The notes under the pieces are model-generated. The model was not told the DNA's origin. It was given only the letters and a program-made list of their open reading frames with translations, and did no database searches. From Eleusine coracana subsp. coracana (taxonomy: Eukaryota; Streptophyta; Magnoliopsida; Poales; Poaceae), in the NCBI GenBank assembly GCA_032690845.1, contig CM064432.1:58836071-58900070 (forward strand): a stretch of DNA of 64,000 nt, read 5' to 3'. Of the stretch, positions 33,951 to 46,687 are shown one piece after another. Each line of letters opens with the position of its first letter. The stretch's first letter is position 1. Made by a program: the position numbers and the translations under genes.

Positions 33951-34839
33951 GGTTTAGCGTGTGGGGAGCCCGGACCCGATCGATGTTGCAAAGCAAAGGG
34001 TGGGCACTGGGCCGGCGCTGCTTTTGAGGAGCATTTCGCGGTGAGGGAGACGACGTGGGGAGACGCAGCAATTTGTCCTACGAACACGAAAGTGTGTGTG
34101 GGCACTGGGCAGCAGTGGAGGACCGAAGTAGGACCGCCATGACAGATTGTAGGGCCGGTAGGGCCACTGTTCCGTGTTGGGGAAGAAGAGAGAGGGGGAT
34201 TTCGAAAATCATGGATATGGGTGGGGCGCAAAAAGGCACGCAGGCGCATTGCTAATTGGATTTAAGGAGAACCGTTTTGAAAGAAGAGCTGTCGCGAATT
34301 ACCGGCCGGGCTTCTTCGGTAAGGCAGCTAGCCTTGTTCAACAAGTTTACCAGGACGAGTGCCGTGTAAATACAGTATTTACTGTACGATCTCTACCTCG
34401 CTGCTCATGGTGTTGAAGCGGTTCTGCAGTCTGCACTTTTGTATACCTCAAGCGGTTAACGAATAGCCCGTGGTCAAATAGGAAAACAAGTGGGTTAGCC
34501 TTAACTCTTTACATTTTGACATGTTTTCCAAGGTTAATTGTCCCTACTGCTAGAAAAATGTCATCACAGTTCGTGAAATGACCTGAACAGAGGAACCGTC
34601 CTTGCAACACATGCGTTCATGTCGCAAACGATTGACATGTCCGGTGTCACTGTTGTCGGCATGGACGTGGATGCTGGCGTTGCCGAGCGAGGTGATGGCG
34701 TCATTTTTCCTTTTTCTTTTTACCTATTTCTGTTACTGTGATGCGTGTTTCATGAGAGTTTGGGCCTGGAAATGGTGATGTGACGATGAAAGACAACGCA
34801 TCAATCATTGTACGGTGTCTGCTGCTGCTCGGTGATGAG
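33951..34839. other. Intergenic upstream of the EXORDIUM-like gene
   Basis: Promoter region and spacer. No gene is recognised. Confidence 0.4.
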
Positions 34840-35186
34840 GTTGTATTCGTTTTCACTCCTCTTATTTTTTATTTATTTTATTAAATATTGTGATATTAAT
34901 TAAAAATATTAAATATATATTATTGATAAAATCTAGTCCATAACCTTCCGTCTGAATGACGAGGCAAATCTATTAAGACTAATTAGATTATGATTAGATA
35001 ATATGATATTATAATAAATAAATATCTCTTAATAATAACTTAATTAAGTTTAATGAATTTATCATGACGCACATTCAACTCTGTAATTAGTATTATATTT
35101 AATATATATTTAATAATTATATATAGTATTTTAATGATTGATATGATCCCACTAAAATTTAGACCTTAAGAAACAAACACATCCTA
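34840..35186. mobile_element. AT-rich MITE, copy 2 of a pair
   Basis: Homologous to 31201-31543 through the body (shared TAATGAATTTATCA and CACTAAAATTTAGACC) with degraded ends (AAACAAACACATCCTA at the right). Confidence 0.8.
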
Positions 35187-37522
35187 AGAGCGATTTTATC
35201 CTTGTTAACCCCCTTTGTGTGGTGAGAGATATAATAATCAGTGGTTCTGCCATCCTGCAAAAGAAGAACAAACAAACCACATAGTCCTTTAAATGAACAA
35301 TTACTGCTGATAAAATTCATGTTCGTACTGGGATTTCAGAGCACCAAAACCAGCAGTAGTTTTGTCGACACTGAAAAATTTTCACTATAAACTAGTCCTT
35401 GTAGTATAGAGAATACGTTGAGAATAAAGGGTGGATTTAGTTTCGCCATGGCGGTATCAAAGAAGGTGATGACACCGGTGACATCGTCAACAACTTTCGT
35501 GTCTTGGCGATATGGAGTTTTAGGTTTTCGGACGACGATATCAAGGCGGAGATAATGCTGTTGGCGTGGAATAAAGTTCTCCAACTTTTTTTTTGTTTTA
35601 TCGTGGTTAGTTCCAACCATGATAAAGGGTTTGTAAGATCAGGGTCAATAATTTTTCTTCTTCTTCAGTCGCAGAAGGAAGAAGAAGGAGGACACGAAAA
35701 AGAAGAGGATTATGCTCAATTCTATCTACAGGAATGTTGACTGCCGTTTCCTAGACACCTGTTCTCAGTCTGTTTACTAAGTGTTTACATATGTAGTCAG
35801 CTATTTAAATCTTTATACAGGTATAGAATTGAGTATACTGAGTGTATTTAGTTGTAATATTTTTATACTTTAGAGTGTTTGTAATATAAAGATATATTAA
35901 GTTATTATTTAATATAATCTTTTTTTATCTTAAAAAAGTATAAAGAAGAGTACAAATACTTTGACAAAAATTATTGAGCTCTCCAATTCCTCACGAGGTC
36001 GGCGGTGCTCTCGTGCCCGCAGGTTACAGAATTCCGTTGGGAAGCGACGTGTCGCGTCCGCACTTCTCTGATCTCTGAACAAAAGTTACGGTCTCCGCTT
36101 GTTTATTACCCACGCAGCGAATTCCACCAAAGATCCGATTTTTTTGAAAGACTGCTAATGTTTTTAAATGGTGAAAAGATGCTTGTCGCACACGCTGCCG
36201 CAGTACACGCTGTCATCAAAGGCAACACTCGGCAGCTTTGAGATTTTTTATACACTGAACGGCGAGGCGCTCGAAGGCGATAAGAAATCGGAACCATTAT
36301 TCCGTCCTAAAGCCTTTTGTCTAGTGGCCGAATGTGCCGACGCGATCCTGCATGCATCCATTCAACCCAGACTGAAAACTTCATGAAGGACAGAGATATG
36401 ATGGCAATCCAATAATCATCAAAGTTTGGAACTAGAAACGGCCGACTCAATCGATCAAACATGGGATCCTTATGGCCATCCCAGCGACACCGATTAGCAA
36501 AAAACACAAGGACGGAGTCGACGAGGAAGGCGTGGCCGTCGCGGGTTGCAATTGCAATGTGCGGCAGGAGGCGACGACTGCCCTCGCTGGAAATTGGAGG
36601 GATTTTAGGCCCGAAACAGCGGAAGGGCCGAGAAGGCGCATACTCGGTCCATTTAAGTATCACAAAATGCCTCAACGGGCCAGAATTCCCACGCCGGCGA
36701 TCTCAAGTTGGATCGCGACTATTAACCGCGATCCAAATTCGGGCCCAAGATAACGAAGCGTATCACTGAAGTAGCCCATTAACGAACTTCCATGGGCCAA
36801 TATTGACTGATCCGTGCCGTCCGGCCACTCCATCGATGGGCCGGTATAGAAATTGGGATCGCGACCCAAATTTTCCGCAGGCTTAACTAGGTTTATGGGC
36901 TGCGATCCTTTGGTTTCCCGTCCTGGGCTAAACTGTTTGCGGTTCGAGCCCCTGGATGTCGTCGAATTTCCGTTAGGCCGCCCCGAAATTGGATCGCGAT
37001 TAATAGTCGCGATCCATTTTCCAGTCCACGTTGACGGTTCGATCGAATAGTAAGGGTTCAGATCAGCGCTGGCGTAGGCAGTTCACATTGTTTTGCGTCG
37101 ACCTCCTCGGATATGTCGGTAGTTCTGTCAGGACTCACCAGCAAGGCCCGGCGAGGTGAGATGGCTGCTCCCTGATGCCCCGCCATGAAGCTAACTGGCT
37201 TGAAGCCTTGAATGGAATCAGGCGGTCGGCGGCGCAGACCAGAGGCCCCGGTCGCCGCGTGGCTGCCGTACTACGGGCAGAGACCAACTCGCAGCTTCAC
37301 AACTTCTCGCCGCCGCACCCAATCACCTTGCGGTGGAGGGCCCCGCCGTGATGTCCGAAAGCAACTGCCGAGGGAAGGGAACTCGCCGGAGCGAGCTGAT
37401 TTGCTGCGGATGGTGGCTTGCCCTGTTGCAGCATTGCTCCACAGCATCCACCGGTGTCACGCCCGCGCAGACGGCTAGATCGCTATCTGCGAAGCCGCGA
37501 TTCCGCGAAGCGCGCCGCTAGA
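35187..37522. other. Intergenic; short palindromes near 36.7 and 37.0 kb
   Basis: No gene is recognised. Two near-palindromes of the form GGATCGCG-N-CGCGATCC lie at 36708-36736 and 36989-37016, with a half copy near 36855. 37200-37520 is GC-rich and resembles the upstream region of the tandem NMO genes. Confidence 0.45.
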
Positions 37523-40257
37523 ATAGGAGCCGGGTGGACTGGAGGGGCGTCCTGGCTGGGATTCGACTACGGCATCGTGCAGGCACCGCCCGGCCCCGAC
37601 ACTTCTGGTCCCAGCTCGCCGTTGCCAACGCCGGCGGCATCGGCCTCGTCCGCCTCCCCGAATGGGTGCGTATCCCGTATCCGTCCCCTCCGTTTGATTA
37701 CTCCGGTTTTCCGATTGCTGTGTGGTCCGGTTGTTGATCACTGGCTGCATTCCTAAATACTGACTGCAGCCGGCGCCGGACAGCGTCAGGGAGCTGATAC
37801 GGAGGACGAGGAGTCTGACGGCGAGGCCGTTCGGAGTGGACCTTTGCCGTCTCCTCAGGAGGAGAATTTCAGGACTGTGCCGGAGGAGAAAGTCGCCGTG
37901 CTGCAGGTGTATTGAGGGGAGTTCCCCACGGAGCGGGTGGAAGAGGCGCACCGCGCCGGCGTCAAGGTGAGCGCCGTTGCTAGTTTCAGCACAGTTACGA
38001 TGGGCATTTGTTTATAATTTTATTAATTGCTCTAATTCCAGTGCTAGTGAGAATTTTCTTACCGGAAAATAAAGCGCAGTTCACATTTTATTCCCCAGTA
38101 CTTCATTTTTCTTATCCTCAAACACGTCTGCCGTGCTCTTGCAGTTAGCCGTTGAGCAATTGGTACAGGAAGGCATGTGCTTGTCAGTGGTTAGACTAGC
38201 GTAGTATTTTTAATTAAATGGGGGTATGATGATGTAATCGTGGTTGACATCGTATTGTTCAATAAAAAATTTCAAAACACAGAGAAGTGAATCTTAAATA
38301 CTTCGACTACAAAGTGATGAAACAAGCAACACTTACCTTAAATTTAAAGAATTTACGGGTATTTAGATGCTACTTTAAGGATAATGTGATTCCCCTTTTT
38401 TCTAGAAATAAATGTCTCTTACTCACGAATGTTGAACTTAAAACCCAACTTCAGTGAAAAATGATTTGGATTCACCATACGTCAGCAGGTACGACCATAT
38501 GTTCTTATGAGACAATGCCATGTTTCTTTAGAACTCAGAGAGAATGCTGCTTGGAGACGATGATATGAGAACTCCAGTTCATCTTGATTTACTGATTCTG
38601 AACATTATGAATAATTTGGTTCAGATCTGAACAGATCGGCAGCCTTGAGGATGCAGCAAAAGCTAAGGAAGCTGGAGTAGATGGAATCAGTGTTCAAGGT
38701 TGTGAAGCAGGGGATCGTGTAATTGGTCAGGTAATTCACTATTCCAAGCTGGCTTCTAATTTAAGCTTTATAATGGAATACAGCACAGTCATTGAAGGGC
38801 AGCATTTGGAATGTCCACCATGCCATGAAATTATTTCCTGAGCAACGCGGAGCAGTATATTAATGTTTATCTCCACATTCCAACAAATCTGATATATGCT
38901 AGGCTCGATTCTTACGGACGCTAAATGTTCTTATCTCAGGACTAACAATACGGCTTTTTAGTTCGTCCATTATATTGTCTTCGTGATGAATATTTGTCTC
39001 AGACATCTTTATCTGAAAAAAAACAGGAAGGTTTGCTACCAATGTTGCCAAAAGTAGTAGATCTTGTTTCAGACTCTGACACCAAAATTATCGCTGCTGG
39101 GGGGATTGTTGATGGCCATGGGTATGTTGATGCATTGGCACTTGCTGCTCAGGGAGTTTGTTTAGGAACCAGGTTATTTTCTCTCAGTGTCTTGTATCGT
39201 TTTCTGTTGGTATGTCGTTCAGAACCTTTTGTTTTGTATTTTGACTTGCATATGTTTACATTACAAAATTTCTTGATCTTTCAGGTTCCTAGCTACTGAG
39301 GAGAGTTTGCACATCCTCTATATAAGCAAAACATAATTGAGATGAATTGCACAGATTATACAAATGTGTTTGGGCGTGCTAGATGGCATGATGCTCCACA
39401 CCGTGTCCTGGAAACCCCATTTTATGCTGAGTGGAAGAAGAAATTCTCAGATCTGAAAACAGAGTGAAATCAACCTGTCATAGGCCATTCTATCATCGAT
39501 GGTGTGGTATGCTTTTCGATAATTGATTTGTCTTGAGTTCTTTCCCTCGTTATGAGTCAAAAGTTGCATGTTCCTTTGTTTCTTTTCTGCTTTGCTTGTT
39601 CTGATAAGACATGCAAATTCTTACAATTTTTCCTTTCCGGAAGACTAACAATTATGGACTCTAGAGCACGTTGTGGGTGACAAACTTTTTATACGGCCAG
39701 ATTTATGCTCTTTGGCATGAAAAGTTACCACCTTACTGTTCTTGAACTCAGGATTATTTTTTTTGGTTAGTGACTCTTGCTTGTTTGAATTGATTACGTT
39801 CGCTGTATCTCTTCTTGGATTATTCTCCTTTCCTTACTATTTTTTGGTCCCCAGTACCCAATCAGTTTTCCTTCTGTTCAACCGAAAGCCTTTTCTCTTA
39901 TCAAAATCTAACACTGATATATGTTTCTACATGATGCATCTCACTAGAGTAATCCGAAAAACCAGTTGCTACAACTTTACATTCATATTTTGTACTTGTA
40001 TTCTGTACTTATGCATCAGAGACGAAATACAGAGCAACTAAACTACATATTTCTTTCCAGCACAAGGATATACATTGGTTTCCCGGTAGTGCTCCAAATG
40101 CCACCGCAACAGGTGATATCGCTAGCATGGTCATGTATGCTGGCCAGGGTGTTGGGCTAATCACATAGATCAGACCTGCTCGTGAAGTTGTAAAAACTAA
40201 AAAGGCTAGTGGCTGCAGCAAAACCTGTCATGAGAGAAAAGCTTTCTGATCATCAGT
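37523..40257 (+). pseudogene. Nitronate monooxygenase-like pseudogene (upstream tandem copy)
   Basis: A degenerate copy of the intact gene at 40975-43984 with the same six-exon plan: 37523-37665, 37770-37966, 38635-38730, 39027-39172, 39285-39506 and 40061-40257. Lesions are: no ATG where the intact copy starts; an indel and a missing segment in exon 1; a TGA in exon 2 where the intact gene has TGG (VY*GEF for VYWGEF); a 1-nt deletion in exon 5 (222 nt against 223); a TGA near the end of exon 5; and a TAG in exon 6 (GLIT*IR). Exons 3 and 4 keep the same lengths as the intact copy and read well (EGLLPMLPKVVDLVSDSD, IAAGGIVDGHGY). This is a clear tandem duplication followed by decay of the first copy. 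Confidence 0.92.
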
Positions 40258-40974
40258 AACATCACTTCTGAAACCTATCTCGAAGAGTCATGCAGTATTT
40301 GTAAGTAATTATTTATCTCCAGTGTTGCCCGTAATACTTGTGCAAAATTGTGGTATTGGTGTTTGCTTCTTTGTACTATTTGTTAATTGTTAATAATAAA
40401 CCGACAAAAAAATAAGTTAGAACTACCTAGGGTGCAGTATTTGTTCATTTCTGAGTGCACCAACATTTTGAGTTTTTCAATTTGTTGCTTCAACTTGTGC
40501 ACGTGACTTAAAGTGATTTTGCTGAGTTGATAGAAAACAGCTAATTAACACGTGAACAGTTGTCATAATTGTTGGATTAGCAACTCTTGTACAGCCATGT
40601 CACCGGCGGCGCTGCGGCCAACTGAGATGGCCGAAGCGAAATCCACATTTGATTAGCAAAGGATGACAATTTTCTTTCGAAATAAAACTTCGCTCCATTG
40701 CCGGGCTGCCACGTAGCCCAACTGGCGGCGCGCGTCGTGCGCGGTGACATCCGCCATGACGCCGATTGGCGCGGACGGACTCGGGGCCGGTCGGTCCTCG
40801 GGCGCAGCTTCCGTCACCGCCCGGCAGCTACCAACGCCGGCAGCTCCTACTTAAACCCTCCTCCGCATCTCGCCGCCGCATCCAAACATCTGGCACCGGA
40901 AGCTTTGAACCGGCTGCTTGGGGGCCCGCGCCAATAGAGGTCGGCTACTGCGATATCGCGACGTGCGCCGCTCG
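40258..40974. other. Spacer between the tandem NMO copies
   Basis: 40258-40600 is the likely flank of the pseudogene. 40690-40974 is GC-rich leader and promoter of the intact gene. No separate gene is seen. Confidence 0.45.
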
Positions 40975-43594
40975 ATGGCGACCGGGTGGAGGGGCATCCT
41001 GGGGTTCGACTACGGCATCGTTCAGGCGCCGCTTGGCCCCGACATCTCGGGCCCCGAGCTCGCCGCGGCCGTCGCCAACGCCGGCGGCATCGGCCTCGTC
41101 CGGCTCCCTGACTGGGTATCCAATCATCCCCTCCACTCCCACGCTCTTTGATTACTCCGGATTTCCGATTTCCGTTGCTAATTTCTGGCGTTTCCGTGTT
41201 GTCGTGGCTGATCACTCGGCTGCATTCCTCTGAACTGCAGCCAGCCCCGGATCACGTGAGGGAACTTATACGAAGGACGAGGAGCCTGACGTCGAGACCG
41301 TTCGGGGTGGCGATTGTACTGGCGTTCCCGCATGAGGAGAACCTGAGGGTCGTGCTGGAGGAAAAGGTCGCCGTGCTGCAGGTGTACTGGGGGGAGTTCC
41401 CCAGGGAGCGGGTGGAAGAGGCGCACCGCGCCGGCGTCAAGGTCTTGCATCAGGTTAGCGCCGTTGTAGTTGCAGACTCGTAGTGCCATTGAATTTAAAT
41501 TTAAATTTAAATTTAAATACTGACAAGGCAGCGTTAGTTCAGAATTACTCAATCTGAAGGTGAACCAATGTTTCACCCATTCTAGTTCCCAACTTTTCTG
41601 TGACACGTTTGGATGCGCCATTGTTGCTGATTTGCTGTAGCAATTCGTACATGCTTGCTCTTGTCTGTGGTAGCTAGTAAAGCTGACACACTGTTGCTCC
41701 CGGATTTGTTGGACTATGGAACATTTCAGAAGTTTAGATACTTTAGACTAAAAACGATTCATATATCAATAACATAACAAGAACAACAACAACAAAGCCT
41801 TTAATTCCAATCAAATTGAAGTAGGCTAGAGGTGAAACCCAGAAGAACCGAAGCACAAGGACAAACACACAAAAAGGAAGATGGAAATGAGGAAAAGAAG
41901 AAAAAGGTGGCAAAAGAAAACCAAACAATTACTAAAGATGATTCATATATTTAGAGGCAAAATTAGGTGAAATGGGTTTTGTATTACTGCTAATTTATTT
42001 TGAAAGTCCTCATGTGTCAAAGTAATAATTGTCGCAACCATTTGGAATGCACATAAGAGAAAAACAATGCACATCTTTATATCATAATATATACATATGA
42101 GTATGTTTTCTATTGTTTGCTGAAATGAGCGACATTTACCCATAGTAACTATTTGCATGATATTTAGTGTTAAACTAATGTTATGAAAAAATCTCCTTGC
42201 CAAAACCGATGGTTCAATATGCAGTAGCACCATCACAAGATCTGATAATTTCTGTTATTATTTCACATGTTTTTTTTCCTTTTCTTGAGACTAGAAGAGA
42301 GATGCTTAGTAATCCTGATATGAAAATTCAACTGTGAGTCCTTAATATTTATTTCGTTGATTTTGCACATTTGAACTTTGGAGTTTTTGGCTGATATCTG
42401 AACAGATCGGCAGCGTTGAGCAGGCCATGAAAGCGAAGGAAGCTGGTGTTGATGGAGTAATTGTTCAAGGCCGAGAAGCAGGGGGGCATGTAATTGGTCA
42501 GGTGATTTATTAGTATTTCCAGCTGGTTTCTAATTTCAGCACTGCTGATATACTGTTGGGCAGTCTTTTCAAGAGATACACCACCCATCCTCCTGCATTT
42601 GAAATCTCAACCATGCTATGATGACCTTTGCTGAGGAAATCAGAGCATCATTTTAGTGCTTTTCTGCATGTTCCAGTAACTGGATTTTTCATGAATGTTC
42701 GTCTCAATCAGCGTTTGTTTGGAAAATTAGGAAGGGCTCCTACCACTGTTGCCAAGAGTAGTAGATCTTGTTGCAGATTCCGGCATTCCAGTTATTGCTG
42801 CTGGGGGCATTGTCGACGGCCGTGGTTATGCTGCTGCATTGGCACTTGGTGCCCAAGGTGTTTGTTTAGGAACAAGGTATCTCTCAGTTCCACATAGTTT
42901 CCCTAGCATTATTTCACATTGTAAGGTTTCAAGAACAATGTTCACATCACAATTCTCCTGGATCATTCAGGTTCCTGGTTACCGTGGAAAGCTTTGCGCA
43001 TCCTCTTTATAAGCAAAGGCTAGTTGAGATGAGTCACACGGACTATACAGACATATTTGGACGTGCTAGATGGCCTGGCGCTCCACACCGTGTCCTTGAA
43101 ACCCCCTTTTATTCTGAGTGGAAGAAGAACCTCTTAGACCATGAAACAGAGGAAAATCAACCCATCATAGGCCATTCTATCATACATGGCGTGGTATGTG
43201 TATAGATATTTGATTTGGCTTGAATTTGTCCAATCTTTTTTATTCAAGAGTTGCATCCACTTTTCATGTCTTTTCTACTTTCGTTGTTCATATTAATTGT
43301 GCAAATTCTTTTATATTTTCTGATCATAATAGCAATAGATAAAGATTCTAGAACTTGTTGTAAAGTGGAAACTTTTAATCAGATGACTCTTTTTTGCTAA
43401 ATTGCAAGTCATGTTTCTAATGTGCATTTAGAAACCTTACTAGTGTAGCTGTAACTTGTTTTTTTCACTCTATCCTGAAAGTAAATAGTATTAGCAATTT
43501 ATGGGGATAGAAAACCATTTTTTAGTTTTCATGACATATCCAGCCAAACAACTGAAATTTGGGAACCTGGGCAACCATATTTGGGGGATCTTCC

Positions 43595-43625
<31 letters not shown>

Positions 43626-43984
43626 AATCGATTAGGTATTGGAATTAGGTTATATTTTATTGTATGGAAATTTTTGATATATCTGTACATGATGGATCTC
43701 GATAGAGCCACTTATTTAACTATAAATGCACATTTTGTACTTCTGCATCTGAAACAAATAATGGACTGCTGAACATCGATTCTCAATTGCAGCATAAGGA
43801 CATTCATCGGTTTGCCGGTACTGTTCCGAATGCCACAGCAACAGGTGATATCGCAAGCATGGCCATGTATGCTGGCCAGGGTATTGGGCTAATCACAGCG
43901 ATCATGCCAGCTGGTGAAGTTGTCAAAAGGCTAGTCGCCGAAGCAAAGCACATTATGAGAGAAAAGCTTTCTGGTGATCTGTAA
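40975..43984 (+). CDS. Nitronate monooxygenase (2-nitropropane dioxygenase-like, FMN TIM-barrel)
   Basis: An FMN-dependent flavoprotein family that oxidises alkyl nitronates such as propionate 3-nitronate; the plant role is not well defined. Exons are 40975-41115, 41241-41453, 42406-42501, 42731-42876, 42971-43193 and 43793-43984. All junctions are GT/AG and close in phase, giving 336 residues, normal for the family. Typical blocks are FDYGIVQAPLGPDISGPELA and AVANAGGIGLVRL at the start; VAVLQVYWGEFP; KAKEAGVDGVIVQGREAGGH (family phosphate-binding and H/G residues); PVIAAGGIVDGRGYAAALAL and GAQGVCLGTRFL (FMN phosphate site); and a C-terminal GDIASMAMYAGQGIGLI. The ATG at 40975 gives MATGWRGILGFDYG. 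The upstream tandem copy is dead, so this is the only functional one in the window. Confidence 0.92.
41492..41518. repeat. (TTTAAA)n microsatellite in NMO intron 2
   Basis: Four tandem AAATTT-type units, self-complementary, in the 952-bp intron after exon 2. Confidence 0.85.
43605..43624. repeat. G20 homopolymer in NMO intron 5
   Basis: Twenty consecutive G preceded by a T-run. One of several long G-runs in the window. Confidence 0.9.
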
Positions 43985-46687
43985 ATTTATTCCTGAACAG
44001 CAACTCTTGCAAGTTACAACTTATCTCGATTATGCATGGAGCACTTGTAAGTAATCACCGATCAGAATAAATGAGTTCATCACGACATCACTTGTTTTTT
44101 TCCACTATGTTGTCCATAATACTTGTGCAAAATTGTAGTTTTGGTTTCACCTTCTTTTTTGCTGTTTGTAAATAATAACAGATGAACACAAATAAGACTA
44201 CCAAGATATTATCTGTTTGTCACAATCTCTATAAAACCATGAAGTAATGTTTGTCTTCCTTTTTGTTTGATGTTAGTGAACTTCTACGGTAACCATTATT
44301 TTTTGTTAGTTTATATTAGCTATGTTAGACACCTACCCCAACTTGCTTGGGATTAAAGTCTTATTGTTGTTTTATATTAGCTATGTTAGACATCACTTAT
44401 TATGATGAATATAGTGTTATAAATTTTTGAAAGAAAATAATATACCCCCTATGATTTCTTATATATGGCAGTAGCTAATTCGAAATATCATATATTAAAA
44501 ATTTAAGGATAGTTTTATATAGTGGATTTTTGCAAGGATAGTTTTATATAGTCAATCTAGATAATTTAAATTCAGATGAAGATATGTCTTACCACACACA
44601 CACATTCTAATTATAAAATTATAAGAAGGATAGAGTACGTCCACAATATTTGTAGTTGCCTTTTTGTCCATTCCAGGTCACTCTGGCCAATTTCTGTAAC
44701 TTTAGTCAAATAGAATTGGGTTTTAGCTGGATCTTGCATATGTATGGCTTATGTTTGTGTCCAGAAGCCATTGATGCATCGGTCGGCCCTTTACCAGCCT
44801 AATAATAACTAATAGAGGCTTGCGCAAGTTCTGGACCACTCTCACTTGACTGCCCATACCCTTAAGCTTCTGACCAGATCATGCAGGGGGTTAAAGAGGG
44901 AAAACAACAAGGACATAGGTACTGTGCTATTTTTGAGGCCAGTCTCTGATGCCCAAGTTGGACACTGACATGGATTTGCCTGGTTAATTTAACCGTATGG
45001 GAATACATGTCTGATCGATGAACACTGAGAGCAAGTGTTCAGTCAATCTACTCTTGCCGTCTTGCGTGGAGCAAATGTGCAGTCAATCTATGTGATCATG
45101 TGCTTGCTTGGTGAATCATTCTGGAGATATGCAATCATGGCATTTGTTCCATGCTTTTCCACAAATGTTGTCTTAACCCAAGCAAGAGTATTAGTGTAAT
45201 GTGTCAAATAGCCAAAAGTCAATGTGGGCACAGCATTAGACTGGACTTATTTACACGCTTTTTAAATATTGATCCAACAGAGAAGGTTTTGCACCGCTAG
45301 CAAATACTTCCATGCTTTTCCACAAATGTTGTCTTAACTCAAGCAAGAGTATTAGTGTAATGTACAGTACTTCTTGCTCTGTTGCAACCAAGAAATGGTA
45401 CTACTAATAGTCAGATGGCCAGGACAACTTACTAGTCAGATGGCCAGGACAAGTGGTCAACACGCCAACTTCGCCTGTAGAATACGCATAAGCAGAGTTA
45501 TCCTCTTGGTCTTTCACCTGTCTCCTTACATATGTCTGTCCAGGACAAGGACTCTTGGTAGAAACATGCGAAGACCGAAAGAAGAACAGATCCTTCATTC
45601 TCACATGAGTGGAGCTCATCGATCGATTAATCGCGAGCAGAATGGGCTGATATATATCTTTGTTTTGAACAGTTTTGTTCTATACTGGGCAAGCATGTTG
45701 CCCAACTTTTACTCTAAAGAAAAACGCTACAACGGATCAGATGCTACAATGCTCCAACCAGCAGTGACAGTGAGCAGTTGGAAGTGCAGTTGGATGCAAT
45801 GACATAATCCTTGACGAGCAAGCAGGTCCGAAACTAATCAAGAGCTTACGGCTGGTGCGCGCGACTGTGCACGCATGTAATCGTACTATCATGAAGTCCG
45901 GTCGTTTGCATGCTCCAGCCTCCAGCGAATGGCAAAGGCAGTCAAAGCTCCGGGCACCGTGCCTCCAAGTGGCGCTCATTTACAAGGGCGGTCGTCTGTG
46001 CGGCCAGTGAAACTAGTGCTGTCGTAATGGCAGTACCAGGGACCTTTTTACTGTTTACAGCGGCGACCGCAGCTCCGGCCGTGCCGCTGCGTCGACTGCG
46101 CCACTGAGACCCACCCGCTGCCACACACAAGCTTTGGCTGGCTGGCTGGCACAGGCGCAGTCAGAGATCTGATCTCACCTCACATTGCTTCATCCACAGG
46201 GGGAAAAGGTGTCAGGTGGTTAGACCGAGAGATCTCGAAATCTAGAGGGAGTGAAACCAACAAATCTCTCTCAGTGGCACAAGGGAGGGTGGGAGCGGGA
46301 GCTAGAGCTAGAGGTAGGAAGAGGGAGAGAGACCCCGATAGCTCGCATCCCGGAAATTGTGCCTACGTTGGCGTGGTATGCGCCATCCGTCTTGCTCTTG
46401 CTTGCTCCTCCGGCAGTCCGGCTCCCTTTTCTCTCCAGCTTCCTTTGACCCTTGCCTCATCAGTCTCTCCTCGTTCTCGCGTCTCACTGTTCACCCCCCT
46501 CGAGCCGCAGCTTTTAAAGCTTCATCAAGCAGAGTCGTTGTGCTGTAACCATAAGTAGGCGACGGCGTCATCTTTTCCGCACGCCAAAATCGCATCACCC
46601 CCGCTGCCGGCCCCGTGCGGGCGTGAATGAGCAAGCGAGCACGCGCGCGCGCATTATTGCTCTAGCCGCCATCTGCCAACCTCAGCC
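43985..46687. other. Intergenic with a 56-bp direct repeat
   Basis: The segment at 45147-45202 recurs at 45308-45363 (TTCCATGCTTTTCCACAAAT at the start), with one mismatch seen by eye. A shorter repeat TAGTCAGATGGCCAGGACAA occurs twice near 45408 and 45434. No gene is recognised. The last 500 bases are the EPFL promoter/leader region. Confidence 0.5.

Noticed and set aside
33187..34142. Large plus-strand ORFs opposite the EXORDIUM-like gene
   Set aside because: Shadow frames; the minus strand carries the clear protein.
45374..45802. A 142-codon plus-strand ORF
   Set aside because: Low-complexity repeats at its start and no resemblance to a known protein.
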